From NCBI GenBank assembly GCA_963851385.1, contig CAWKPE010000031.1, positions 62,001-126,000 on the forward strand: DNA of 64,000 nucleotides, read 5' to 3'. The notes beneath the pieces are model-generated. The model was not told the DNA's origin, did no database searches, and saw only the letters and a list, made by a program, of their open reading frames with translations. Origin of the DNA: CAWEFA01 sp963851385. GTDB taxonomy: Bacteria; Bacteroidota; Bacteroidia; Bacteroidales; DTGW01. Positions within the stretch are counted from its first letter, which is position 1; the number at the start of each line of letters is the position of its first letter. The translations under genes and the position numbers were made by a program. Of this stretch, positions 17,641 through 26,843 are shown piece after piece.

Positions 17641-18555
17641 ATGAAAAAAATTGGTCTATTAGGTTTAGGAAATAAGACTGAATCTGCTATTCGACTTATT
17701 AAAAAATCAAAAATATTTGACCTTATTGGTATTTACGATCCAAACATTGAACGTGCTGGCAAGATTTCAGAAAATTTAAGATTAAACTTTACTACAAATC
17801 CTTTTGGCTTAATTATGCAATCTGATTTATTAATTGTTCCAAAAATGGACGAAAAATCTTATAATCTGATTATAGAAAGTATTCTGAATTCAAAGCATGT
17901 TGTAATTGAAAATCCTATAACCTTGACATTAAATGAATTAGAAGAGATTATCAAACTTTCTTCTGAAGCTTCAGTATCAATTGTTCCATTCCTTCCATTT
18001 AGATTCAACAATTGTTTAATAAATACAAAATCGTATATTTTCAATCCTTCTTATATTCAAATAGCTTATAATATTGCACCAAAAATTAAATTATCACTTT
18101 TAGAAAAATCAGAAAGGTTACTCGATATCATTGATATTATTATAAATCTGGTTAAAGCTAATGTAAAAAAAATTCAGGCAAATTCTATTAAGGTAGTTGG
18201 TAATTCTTCTCAATTAATTGCCTGCAGGTTCGAATTTGATAATGGTTGTGCCGCAAACTTAATGATGGATTTTATTTCTAACCGAAACGAATTGTTTGTA
18301 ACAGTATATCAAAATGAACAAATAGTTACCATGGATCTTATTAAGAATTACTCAATTATCAAGACTTATAGTAAGGATAATATTATGAAATATGATGTTA
18401 CAAAACCTTTCAGTTCGGAATTTGGAAATATTTATGAAGGAATTGTTAGTTACCTGAATACTTTTGAAACTTATCAAACTCCGGTGAGTTTAATGGAAAG
18501 TTTTAAAAATTCACTTTCAGTATTTAAAAAAGTGGAAGATAAATTAACTCATTAA
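17641..18555 (+). CDS. Gfo/Idh/MocA-like protein lacking the catalytic lysine
   Basis: 304 residues from the ATG at 17641. A Rossmann-like N-terminus (KKIGLLGLGNKTES, then LIGIYDPNIERAG) and overall layout fit the Gfo/Idh/MocA sugar dehydrogenase family. The family EKP motif is replaced by Glu-Asn-Pro (HVVIENPITL, near residue 95), so the lysine expected to take part in catalysis is absent. The second nucleotide-binding glycine pattern is also weak (GLGNKT). It may be a non-catalytic or altered member. It lies 56 bases upstream of a sugar-phosphate transferase gene on the same strand, suggesting a role in surface polysaccharide synthesis. Confidence 0.62.
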   Translation: MKKIGLLGLGNKTESAIRLIKKSKIFDLIGIYDPNIERAGKISENLRLNFTTNPFGLIMQSDLLIVPKMDEKSYNLIIESILNSKHVVIENPITLTLNELEEIIKLSSEASVSIVPFLPFRFNNCLINTKSYIFNPSYIQIAYNIAPKIKLSLLEKSERLLDIIDIIINLVKANVKKIQANSIKVVGNSSQLIACRFEFDNGCAANLMMDFISNRNELFVTVYQNEQIVTMDLIKNYSIIKTYSKDNIMKYDVTKPFSSEFGNIYEGIVSYLNTFETYQTPVSLMESFKNSLSVFKKVEDKLTH

Positions 18556-18611
18556 GTTTAAACCAATTCTTAAAAAATATACATTTGTGAGCTAAAGTAA
18601 CTAGCAGAATT

Positions 18612-20031
18612 ATGAGTCGAAAAATTTGTAAGCTGAAATATGAGATTTCGGATTTTATTGCTGCGGCTCTATCCTGGACTTTGTTTTTTCTATTCAGAAA
18701 AATATTTATTGAACAACTTCAGCCCGGATATTCAATTCTTCATTTTCTCTCGAATATTGAATATTTTCTTGGTGTAATAATAGTCCCTGTTTTCTGGGTT
18801 ATACTATACTATATTAATGGCTATTACCGGTATATTTTCAGGAAAACTATTTTTGATAATTTAATGCAGACATTGAAAATAACTTTAATAGGAGTTATTA
18901 TACTATTTTTCACACTTTTATTAAATGATTTTGTGAGGAATTACGAACATATTATATAAATGGTTCGATGCTTTTTTTCCTCCAATTTATAATTACTATA
19001 ATTCCCAGGATATTTCTTAACTCAGTTTACAATTCATAAAATTCACAAACACAAAATAAATTTTAATACGATTATTATAGGTTGCGGTTCCGAAGCTGAA
19101 GAAATTTACAAGGAATTATTAAATAAAAAACCAACTGATGGAAACAAATTCGTTGGATTTATAAAAAATCCATCTGTAAAAAATAACTGTACTTAATAAT
19201 TATCTTGAAGATTTGGGTAAACTTGAAAATATTCCAGAAGTATTAATTAAAAATAAAATTGATGAAATAATTATTGCTATTGATCCAGACGAAAATAATG
19301 ACATAACTGAAATAATCAACTGGTTAGGTTTTTCTGAAATTACTGTAAAAGCTATTCCTGGATTACATAATGTTTTAAAAGGAAAAATAAAAATTACCAA
19401 TATTATTGGAACTCCTTTAATTGAAATTGAAAGTGAATTAATCCCATTTTGGATTCAGGTTTTCAAACGCTTTATAGATTTTGTAGTTTCTTTGGTAGCT
19501 ATTACCGTGTTTTCGCCAATATATTTATTTTGTATTTTGGGAATAAAATTTACTTCAAAAGGCCCATTTTTACTAAAGCAAGAAAGAATTGGTAAAAACG
19601 GGAAACCGTTTACTATCTATAAATTTAGAAGCATGTGTGCCGATGCTGAAAAAGATGGTCCAAATCTTACAAAAAAGAACGATACCCGTTTGACGAAATT
19701 TGGCCGATTTCTTAGAAAAACCAAACTAGATGAAATTCCGAATTTTGTTAATGTTTTAAAAGGAGATATGTCGCTTGTTGGTCCCAGACCTGAAAGAAAG
19801 TATTATATTGACCAAATTGTAAAACTATCACCTCATTATCTTCAGTTGCAAAAAATTAAACCCGGAATTACATCACTAGGGCAGGTAAAATTTGGTTATG
19901 CGGAAAATGTAGAAGAAATGACAAAGCGTCTGAGATATGATATTTTATACATGGAAAATATTTCATTAACTACTGACCTCGCAATTCTTTACTATACCGT
20001 TTTGTTACTTTTCAAAGGTCGTCATATTTAG
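18612..20031 (+). pseudogene. undecaprenyl-phosphate sugar-1-phosphate transferase (WcaJ/WbaP type), interrupted by several frameshifts
   Basis: The N-terminal part (18612-18959) encodes four membrane helices of the family's integral domain (YEISDFIAAALSWTLFFLF onward). The middle is recoverable only by changing frame near 18955, 18975, 19016 and 19190 (for example INFNTIIIGCGSEAEEIY in the CoA-binding-like domain). From 19213 an intact frame of 272 residues gives the bacterial sugar transferase domain with FTIYKFRSMCADAEKDG, LRKTKLDEIPNFVNVLKG and MSLVGPRPER. It would transfer a hexose-1-phosphate onto undecaprenyl phosphate to start exopolysaccharide or O-antigen synthesis. At least three indels make it inactive as written. 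Sequence error and true decay are both possible. Confidence 0.8.
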
Positions 20032-20055
20032 CAATAGAGGATTATTACTTTCAAA

Positions 20056-20616
20056 TTAATTGATCAGGCTTTTGTAAATAACATTATAAATAGGGCCATC
20101 AGACGATAAAATACTCTCATATAATATAATTTCATTAACAAGTTGATTAGAAATCTTTTTATTACTGTAGTTTTTCAATAAAAGCTCCAGGTTTTTCTTA
20201 TCAGTAATATTTTTTATGCGTCCAATCGTAAGATGTGGTTTAAATTCACGCATTTCAACAGCAATTCCGATGCTTTTTAATTGTAAGTCAAGAGCCTTTT
20301 TTATTTCAGACATTATTTTATTTGGTTCAATACCAATCCATAAAACTGTCGGGAAATTAATACTTTTAAATACTCCTACTGATTTAAGTTCCATATTAAA
20401 TTGAGAAAAATTACCGACAATACTATCCATTGCCAGTTTGAGCTTAGGGATAATCAATTCATCTGTATCGCCAAGGAATGATAGTGTCAAATGCAAATTG
20501 TCAGGATCAATCCACTTAATTCTTTCCCGTTGGAGACTTAATTTTATTTCTTCCTGAACATTAAGAAATGAATTTGAATTATTGATCTTAATGGCAATAA
20601 ATAGTCTTTTTTTCAT
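20056..20616 (-). CDS. thpR: RNA 2',3'-cyclic phosphodiesterase (2H family)
   Basis: 186 residues. The two catalytic His-x-Thr motifs are HLTLSFLG (near residue 42) and PHLTIGRI (near residue 126), the signature of 2H phosphoesterases such as LigT/ThpR. The enzyme opens 2',3'-cyclic phosphates on RNA ends, and its physiological RNA is not well defined. It converges with the sugar transferase gene, with only 24 bases between stops. Confidence 0.9.
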   Translation of the reverse strand: MKKRLFIAIKINNSNSFLNVQEEIKLSLQRERIKWIDPDNLHLTLSFLGDTDELIIPKLKLAMDSIVGNFSQFNMELKSVGVFKSINFPTVLWIGIEPNKIMSEIKKALDLQLKSIGIAVEMREFKPHLTIGRIKNITDKKNLELLLKNYSNKKISNQLVNEIILYESILSSDGPIYNVIYKSLIN

Positions 20617-20704
20617 CTTTGTAAAACCAAGAATGGAAGTTGATTAAGATAGTATTATATTATTTATTTTAAGGAACTTCTAAAAACTTATTTTTTATTA
20701 AAAG

Positions 20705-20744
20705 ATACAGGATGCAGGAAAAAGCCTGATATCACTATCCTGTA
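20705..20744. repeat. nested palindrome in the thpR-DUF4294 spacer
   Basis: Outer arms ATACAGGAT (20705-20713) and ATCCTGTAT (20736-20744) are perfect 9-bp complements. Between them, CAGG and CCTG form a second small stem around AAAAAG. There is no T-run. It lies between two genes on the same strand, downstream of the DUF4294 gene, so a processing or termination structure is possible. Confidence 0.4.
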
Positions 20745-20823
20745 TAATGAAACCTGCGTCTAGTATTTCTGAAATTTAGTTATTAGGATACCCTTTAATA
20801 AATATTAGAAAATAATAAAACAT

Positions 20824-21468
20824 CTATATCTGTCCTTTTTGGATTTTTAAAATAATTTCCTCTATATCTTTGTCCTCACCTAAAGGATCGTATTTAGATT
20901 TGAGATTAGAACCAAATAATCGTGCAACAGTTTGCCAAAAAAAAGCTGTAAAGGATCCTCTCAGTTCCTTAACATGATAATAAGTAGTATTACCGGTTTC
21001 CCGATAAATAAGTTTTATAAGAATTCGACCCTGACTTATGGTAAGATTTTTTAATTCATCCTCAAACCTGTCTTTCAATTTCCTTTCCGAACTGTCTAAA
21101 TAAGCTTTTTTCTCTTTTTTTGTCTGAAGTTTTGAAAGTTCAATATCAATTTCTTTTAATTTTTCATTGGCTAAAACCGCATATGGATATGCTTTCTTTA
21201 CATTTCGAATTAAACGAAGATATTTTTGAAACTCTTTATCATTAGCAAATTCGCGGGGAGTATAAATAGTTACAGCAGGTAGATTTGCCATAAATACTGT
21301 ATCTCCTTGAATAACCTTAGTTTTAAGTGTGTCTCGCTCAGAAGTTGAATCCTTAGTCTGTGCAAATACTGAATTATGAGCCAAAGACAATAGTAATATT
21401 AAAACAGTTTGTCTTATAATTCTATGAAATCTATCTTGTTTTCTAAAATTCATATTGTTGAATTTCAC
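20824..21468 (-). CDS. DUF4294 family secreted protein
   Basis: 214 residues with an N-terminal signal sequence (TVLILLLSLAHNSVFAQ, cleavage near residue 36; M6 is an alternative start). The conserved DUF4294 core is visible as VTIYTPREFANDKEFQKYLRLIRNVKKAYPYA, followed by a charged helical region and SQGRILIKLIYRETG, LRGSFTAFFWQTVARLFGSNLK. The family is confined largely to Bacteroidota and has no assigned function. The protein is periplasmic or outer-membrane facing. A CAAAATTA (minus-strand -7-like) element lies at 21500-21507. Confidence 0.85.
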   Translation of the reverse strand: MKFNNMNFRKQDRFHRIIRQTVLILLLSLAHNSVFAQTKDSTSERDTLKTKVIQGDTVFMANLPAVTIYTPREFANDKEFQKYLRLIRNVKKAYPYAVLANEKLKEIDIELSKLQTKKEKKAYLDSSERKLKDRFEDELKNLTISQGRILIKLIYRETGNTTYYHVKELRGSFTAFFWQTVARLFGSNLKSKYDPLGEDKDIEEIILKIQKGQI

Positions 21469-21693
21469 TGACCATAAAGTAAAATTTGCAATAAGGATGC
21501 AAAATTAAACAAATACCAAACCTCTTGGTTATTTAGGTAATATTAAAAATGACTTAGACATACGTTTTAAAAATAGAATTTTCATAATTTAGTTTAATAA
21601 TAAACAAGTCAAAAGCAAAAAATTAAATTATTTTTCAAAAGTTAACTGTTAAGTAATTTTTGAATTAATAAAAAAAGAATCAAATTAAAAATT

Positions 21694-22179
21694 ATGGATT
21701 TAGGAGACAGAGAATATAGCAATGGAGAAATAACAGTTTATTGGAGACCAGATAAATGCATACACGCAACAACATGCTATAGGGAATTGATAGAAGTATT
21801 TAATCCAAGAAAAAAACCATGGATTAATATGAAAGGAGCCAGTACTGAGCGAATTATTGAAGTCATCAATAAATGCCCTACTGAGTCACTTACATATAAA
21901 TGGAATGACGAAAGTAAAAATACGGAAGCTGTTAATGAAAAAAATAACAAAATCAGACAAGCTTTGGCATTTACTTCTGAAGTCAAACAGATACCCGTAA
22001 AATTGCAGATGATGACTGACGGACCTTTAGTTGTTCAAGGTTCATTTGTTATTTATAATTCAGATGGGAATCTTTTAAAATCAATGACAATGACATCGTT
22101 TTGCCGATGTGGAGCTACACAAAATATTCCATTTTGCGATGGATCACATAGAAAGATTGGATTTAAATCGGATATTTAA
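21694..22179 (+). CDS. mono-cluster ferredoxin-like domain fused to a CDGSH iron-sulfur domain
   Basis: 161 residues in two parts. Residues 1-70 match the divergent (4Fe-4S) mono-cluster (Fer4_19) pattern (YWRPDKCIHATTCYREL ... INKCPTESLTYKW). Residues 100-161 are a CDGSH domain, with the three-Cys-one-His [2Fe-2S] signature in FCRCGATQNIPFCDGSH. CDGSH clusters are redox-active and can be donated to other proteins. The next gene encodes a second, stand-alone CDGSH domain. Both are cytoplasmic. They lie between DUF4294 (divergent) and sucC (convergent), so they form their own unit. Partners are unknown. Confidence 0.88.
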   Translation: MDLGDREYSNGEITVYWRPDKCIHATTCYRELIEVFNPRKKPWINMKGASTERIIEVINKCPTESLTYKWNDESKNTEAVNEKNNKIRQALAFTSEVKQIPVKLQMMTDGPLVVQGSFVIYNSDGNLLKSMTMTSFCRCGATQNIPFCDGSHRKIGFKSDI

Positions 22180-22191
22180 TTGAATTTTAAC

Positions 22192-22380
22192 ATGCAAGAT
22201 AATAATAATCCTGTAGAATTTAGAGTTATTCCTAACGGGCCATTACGTGCTAAAGGTAAATTCACCATTATTGATTCAAACGGGAAAACAACTGAAATTG
22301 AAGAAGAAACTGATTTTTGCCGTTGTGGTTTATCAAGAACAAAACCATTTTGCGACGGTTCTCACTGCAATAAATCATGA
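22192..22380 (+). CDS. small CDGSH iron-sulfur protein
   Basis: 62 residues from the ATG at 22192. A TTG directly after the preceding stop could add four residues but is less likely. It carries the CDGSH signature CRCGLSRTKPFCDGSH, so it binds one [2Fe-2S] cluster by three Cys and one His. It follows the two-domain CDGSH gene by 12 bases and is surely co-transcribed. The two CDGSH domains are clearly paralogous. Confidence 0.86.
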   Translation: MQDNNNPVEFRVIPNGPLRAKGKFTIIDSNGKTTEIEEETDFCRCGLSRTKPFCDGSHCNKS

Positions 22381-22397
22381 CAATAATTCCAGAGCTT

Positions 22398-23591
22398 TTA
22401 TTTAATTATTACTTGTCTTACTAAATCAGCTGCTTCCTGTAGAGTATTTGCTGAAAATACTTTTAATCCAGAAGCATTAATTAATTGTTTGGCTTCATTT
22501 GCATTTGTTCCCTGTAAACGGACTATAACAGGAACATTAATACTACCAATATTACGAAATGCTTCAACGATACCTTGAGCTACTCTGTCACATCTGACAA
22601 TACCACCAAAAATATTTATAAGAACAGCTTCAACTTTTGTATCTTTAAGAATTATGCGAAAACCTGCTTCAACCGTTTTGGCATTTGCAGTTCCACCAAC
22701 ATCTAAAAAATTAGCAGGTTCTCCTCCGGAAAGTTTAATAATATCCATTGTTGCCATTGCCAGGCCTGCTCCATTAACCATGCAACCTACGTTACCGGTA
22801 AGTTTTACAAAATTCAAACCGTAGTAACTTGCCTCAACTTCAGAGGTATTTTCTTCAAAAACATCTCGCAATTCTGCAAGGTCCGGATGACGAAAAATAG
22901 CATTATCATCCAGAATGACTTTGGCATCGGCAGCAATAATTCGTTCATCGGAAGTTTTGACAACCGGATTTATTTCAATTAATGACGCATCTGTTTTCTC
23001 AAAAGCAATATATAAGTTTGTAATAAAATAAACCATTTCATTTAATGTTTTTCCATTTAATCCTAAATTAAATGCAATTTTTCTTGCTTGAAAAATTCTT
23101 AATCCAACTTTAGGATCAATATCCTCCTTATGTATCAAATGAGGAGTTTTTTCTGCAACTTCTTCAATATCTATACCACCTTCAGCTGAGTACATTATTA
23201 CATAGTGAGCATTGGAACGATTGAGTAAAATACTTAGGTAGAATTCTTTTACATGGCTATCACCAGGGTAATAAATATTTTGCTCGATAAGCACTTTTCT
23301 CACAATTTTTCCCTCATTACCGGTTTGATGTGTAACCAGTTTTGCTCCCAGCATATCATGTGCAATATGATTTACTTCGTCAATTGATTTTGCAATTTTA
23401 ACACCTCCTGCTTTTCCCCTTCCTCCTGAATGTATCTGGGCTTTTACGATCCATGTATCCTGGCATGTTTTTTCTCTTATTTTTTTTGCAGCACCTATAG
23501 CAGCATTTGCTGAATCAGCAATCATACCGTCAGGAACTGATACATTATATAGTTTTAGTATTTGTTTAGCTTGGTACTCGTGAAGGTTCAT
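22398..23591 (-). CDS. sucC: succinyl-CoA synthetase (ADP-forming) beta subunit
   Basis: 397 residues. The N-terminal ATP-grasp domain begins MNLHEYQAKQILKLY and includes IVKAQIHSGGRGKAGGVK (ATP binding). The C-terminal CoA-ligase half contains NGAGLAMATMDIIKLSGGEPANFLD and LINIFGGIVRCDRVAQG. Together with SucD it makes succinyl-CoA or ATP in the TCA cycle. The alpha-subunit gene sucD is not adjacent, so the two subunits are encoded separately in this genome. Confidence 0.96.
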   Translation of the reverse strand: MNLHEYQAKQILKLYNVSVPDGMIADSANAAIGAAKKIREKTCQDTWIVKAQIHSGGRGKAGGVKIAKSIDEVNHIAHDMLGAKLVTHQTGNEGKIVRKVLIEQNIYYPGDSHVKEFYLSILLNRSNAHYVIMYSAEGGIDIEEVAEKTPHLIHKEDIDPKVGLRIFQARKIAFNLGLNGKTLNEMVYFITNLYIAFEKTDASLIEINPVVKTSDERIIAADAKVILDDNAIFRHPDLAELRDVFEENTSEVEASYYGLNFVKLTGNVGCMVNGAGLAMATMDIIKLSGGEPANFLDVGGTANAKTVEAGFRIILKDTKVEAVLINIFGGIVRCDRVAQGIVEAFRNIGSINVPVIVRLQGTNANEAKQLINASGLKVFSANTLQEAADLVRQVIIK

Positions 23592-23733
23592 AAATATTGT
23601 GATAGATTTTAAACTTTAATTTTATGGAAGTTTCAATTGTATTAAATTTAAATAATTAACAATTGAAAGTACTCTTTAGCACTAAAGTACCCTTTTTTTT
23701 TATTTTAGCCAGTCATCATAATTTTTATAAAAT

Positions 23734-24276
23734 ATGAGAAAACTATTAAATAGCGAGCTGAACAGAATAAAACCAGAGGAATTTAAACAAGTAAAAAAAA
23801 TACCTGTTGTAATAATCCTGGACAATATCCGAAGCCAGCATAATGTAGGAGCTGTTTTTCGTACTTCAGATGCATTTCTTATTGAATCTATTTTTATTTG
23901 CGGAATTACAGCAGCACCACCAAATGCTGAAATACATAAATCTGCTCTAGGTTCAGAAAATATTGTTGATTGGAAATATTATAGAAATGCTTCTGAAGCA
24001 GTTAAACACCTGAAAAAAGATGGGTATAGAATAATTTCGATAGAGCAGGTAGAAGGAGCTACAGAACTTTCAGAATTTCGTATCGAAAAGGATAGAAAAT
24101 ATGCCGTTATATTTGGAAATGAAATCAGAGGCGTGGAACAAGAATTAGTGGACATGAGCGATTACTGCATAGAACTTTCACAATTTGGAACAAAACATTC
24201 ACTTAATATTTCTGTCACTGCGGGAATTGTAATATGGGAATTATTTAATCAATTTAATAACCTAAATTACTATTGA
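23734..24276 (+). CDS. SpoU/TrmH-family RNA 2'-O-methyltransferase
   Basis: 180 residues. SPOUT knot motifs: LDNIRSQHNVGAVFRTSDAF (motif 1, with the Asn/Arg used to activate the ribose), IFGNEIRGVEQELVDMSD (motif 2) and SLNISVTAGIVIWEL (motif 3, SAM-binding knot). It methylates a ribose in tRNA or rRNA. The small size without an N-terminal substrate-binding domain makes the target uncertain (TrmH-like or TrmL-like). It converges with the TPR lipoprotein gene, with a shared hairpin between. Confidence 0.9.
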   Translation: MRKLLNSELNRIKPEEFKQVKKIPVVIILDNIRSQHNVGAVFRTSDAFLIESIFICGITAAPPNAEIHKSALGSENIVDWKYYRNASEAVKHLKKDGYRIISIEQVEGATELSEFRIEKDRKYAVIFGNEIRGVEQELVDMSDYCIELSQFGTKHSLNISVTAGIVIWELFNQFNNLNYY

Positions 24277-24297
24277 GATGCAAACTTAATTTACTTT

Positions 24298-24325
24298 AAA
24301 AAAAGAAAGGCTGCAAATAGCAGCC
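24298..24325 (-). terminator. terminator of the TPR lipoprotein gene
   Basis: GGCTGC and GCAGCC (24309-24325, loop AAATA) form a stem. On the minus strand it is followed by CTTTCTTTTTTT. The plus-strand side has a looser T-rich tail, so it may also serve the convergent methyltransferase gene. Confidence 0.75.
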
Positions 24326-24350
24326 TCCTCTTAATATTGTTTTATTTTGC

Positions 24351-26076
24351 TTACTGAACAATTGATTTGAAAATTTCTTCATTAAAATATTTCAAAAATT
24401 CAGCATCTTTTTTAGCATAAGCTTTCAGTTTTACATCTTTACCAACCGCTGTGCGAAGGTTGTTGTAAATCATGTCAGTATTTTCAGATCTTGCACCTAA
24501 AACAGCTCTTAAATAATATGCTTGAGCACTTTCATCTTTGCTATTTGTCAAAGTACTAATAGCTGCTTCATAGTTTTTATTCAGAAGCTTTGCCAATGCT
24601 GCATTATAATCAGAAACATTGCCAAAATAACTTATTGCAACATCATATTTACCTTTAATAATATTTATAATTCCCAAATTGTAACTTGGAGCTTCACCAG
24701 CAGCCATAGCAGCTGTTAAAAGTTCTTCAGCACCGGCTATATCGCCTTTAAGTAATGCCAAAGCACCAAGATTTGTTTTAACTGCGTCATTATTTTCGAT
24801 TGCCTTAGCAGCCTCAAGAGAAGTTTTTGCATCATCAAGTTTGCCTAATTGAATCTCTACATAACCTAAATTATTTTTTGCACGCACATCTGTCGGGAAT
24901 TTTTCTGAAGCTTTTTTGTAAAGAGTTTCTTTCTTATTCAAATCAGTAATAAGGTTAGCCGCATATAGTAATTCTTCAACGTTTAAAGTATCTGGTTTAC
25001 TATCAGCAAGTTTAAGCATTTCTTCATCTGAATATCCCATAGCATCCACTTTAACAGTCATTTTTGATCTGCGCAACGGAGGTAAAATCTTTTCTTTGAT
25101 TTCTTCAAATGCTTGAGAAATATTCATGATTTCCTTGTTACGAACTTCAGGATCTGAGTACATAGTAAGAACTCTTAAAACAAGATCTTTATCTTTTATA
25201 TCAGATTTTTCCATAGCTGTTTTAAAGCCATCCCAGTCTTCCGGAGTTTGCAATACAGATAAAAGAGAGTCTTTAATTGTCTTTATCAAGTTTGTTTTTC
25301 TTAATTTGTTCCTTCACAAATTTTGTAGCTGAATTTTCACGATCACCCGCTAGCTTAGTGTTTAATTTTAGCGGACCATCTGGTGAAGCAGTAGACCACA
25401 TTTCAATTCCCTTTACTGTCATTTTAGGATTAGTAGCAACAGATTTTACATAATCATTTAATGCAGTAACTTCAGGTTGCTTAACTTCAGAAGGGCGAAT
25501 TTCAGACCTGTTAATCACATAATGAATAGAAGCTTCTTTAGATTCAGGTACATTCTCTGACAAATTTATCTGAAAGAAGTACTTCTTTAGGTTCCATTCT
25601 AACAAGTTTAGGTGTTACAATGATACCATCAGCCAATTTGATAAGTGCCGATATCAAGAGTTTTTTTCTTAATAGCTGCAGTAACTTTAACTTCCAGTTG
25701 CGACAACATCATTTCATCTTTATAAGTGAATTTGTCGTTGTTACTAAAGCTGCCACCAGTAGTGTAGTTGATAACTTTGTCATTTGCCTGAACTCCTTCA
25801 CCCTGAAGTTTTATAGGGGTAAGGTCAAGTGATCCACCTTCGTATTTTAAGGTAGGAGCTAACGGTAAGTACAGCTTTTTTATTGAAATACTTTGCAGGG
25901 AAGTTACCAGTAATGGTAAGATTTACTTCACCATTATGCATTTCCAGGACTTTAGGCGTAACTTCGTATTTAACTTGGGCGCCAAATCCTTCATTTTCTT
26001 TAATACCACCGCAACTGCTTATAACAATTGCAAATGATAAAAATATAGCTAACTTGCTGAAATAAACTTTTTTCAT
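24351..26076 (-). pseudogene. TPR-repeat lipoprotein with OmpA-like segment, interrupted by about four frameshifts
   Basis: Read as one gene of about 575 residues. It starts at the ATG at 26076 (M12 of a longer frame), with a lipoprotein signal ending ISSCGG. It continues by frame changes near 25860, 25635, 25565 and 25280. Recovered segments are a beta-rich part (YEVTPKVLEMHNGEVNLTIT, then TLKYEGGSLDLTPIKLQ), a region resembling an OmpA-like strand-helix unit (VKGIEMWSTASPDG ... LAGDRENSATKFV), and a C-terminal TPR array (25200-24380, for example RAKNNLGYVEIQLGKLDDAK). Homologous conserved proteins occur in Bacteroidota, probably as outer-membrane lipoproteins. The reading across each break is smooth, so sequence error is likelier than decay. 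Confidence 0.7.
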
Positions 26077-26124
26077 AGTTATTAAGGTATTGGTTTTAGA
26101 ATTTAACATGCTTTAATTAGCTTA

Positions 26125-26132
26125 CAAACTTA
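26125..26132 (-). promoter_or_regulatory. -7 element of the TPR lipoprotein gene
   Basis: TAAGTTTG on the minus strand, about 49 bases before the favoured ATG at 26076. No -33 match was seen. Confidence 0.4.
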
Positions 26133-26144
26133 ATAATGTTTTTA

Positions 26145-26175
26145 TTAAAAAAAAATAGCAGATGCTTAATCTGCT
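26145..26175 (-). terminator. terminator downstream of the SiaC-family gene
   Basis: AGCAGAT (26157-26163) pairs with ATCTGCT (26169-26175) around GCTTA. On the minus strand it is followed by A and nine T. It lies 135 bases past the SiaC stop and before the TPR lipoprotein promoter. Confidence 0.75.
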
Positions 26176-26309
26176 GTATTTTTAATCATTTTAAAGTAAA
26201 AATTTTTAAATGATTAGTCGTAAAACCTTTTAAAATAACATTTTAATTTGCTTATAATTAAATATTTGGAGTAATTTAAGGAGATAATTATAAATTATAT
26301 CAAAACAGT

Positions 26310-26696
26310 CTAAAAATAAAGCTTATAAACCACTTTCGGCATATTCAATAAATTCAAAGGGATTTTGAAAAGATGAGAAAAATGTTCGCCTGTTTCTTTA
26401 CTGTCATAATCGCCTTCTTCATAATGCCATTTTACATGGATATCTTTTACTTTAGGATTTTCAACAAATATTTTGATCAAATTGAAAATCTGCTTTGAAG
26501 ATGAAGTATTAAAATATTCCAATTTAAAATTTAATAATATTGCCTCATTTTCGTATTGTTTTGCCCACTCAAAAATGGGTTCATATAATTTAATCGGATT
26601 TTCTGGTAAAGATCTGCCTGCCATAATAATTTCCCCTTGCACATCGCAATGTACTGTTGGTGTATCATTAGTGGGTTGAATCTCCAAATTTTCCAT
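26310..26696 (-). CDS. SiaC-family (DUF1987) regulatory phosphoprotein
   Basis: 128 residues with the DUF1987 fold pattern: GEIIMAGRSLPENPIKLYEPIFEW, then NFKLEYFNTSSSKQIFNLIKI and VKWHYEEGD. In characterised relatives the Thr/Ser in YFNTSS (here residues 64-67) is phosphorylated by a partner kinase and cleared by a PP2C-type phosphatase, which switches diguanylate cyclase or stress signalling. No SiaA/SiaB homologue is nearby. Two response regulators lie directly upstream on the same strand, but with gaps of 147 and 204 bases and separate promoters. A TATATTTG element lies at 26732-26739. Confidence 0.85.
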   Translation of the reverse strand: MENLEIQPTNDTPTVHCDVQGEIIMAGRSLPENPIKLYEPIFEWAKQYENEAILLNFKLEYFNTSSSKQIFNLIKIFVENPKVKDIHVKWHYEEGDYDSKETGEHFSHLFKIPLNLLNMPKVVYKLYF

Positions 26697-26731
26697 TTTA
26701 TAGTTGTCTTTTTTTTACAATATTTAATGAA

Positions 26732-26739
26732 CAAATATA
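26732..26739 (-). promoter_or_regulatory. -7 element upstream of the SiaC-family gene
   Basis: TATATTTG on the minus strand, 36 bases before the ATG. A perfect -7 match with no convincing -33 box. Confidence 0.45.
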
Positions 26740-26843
26740 CTATTTAACTATAATAAAAGTAAAATAAATTTAGTTTATTGTATTACAAAACTGTTATAGT
26801 TCATCAAAATATAATTATTTATAGCTAATGAGAAAATATTGTA

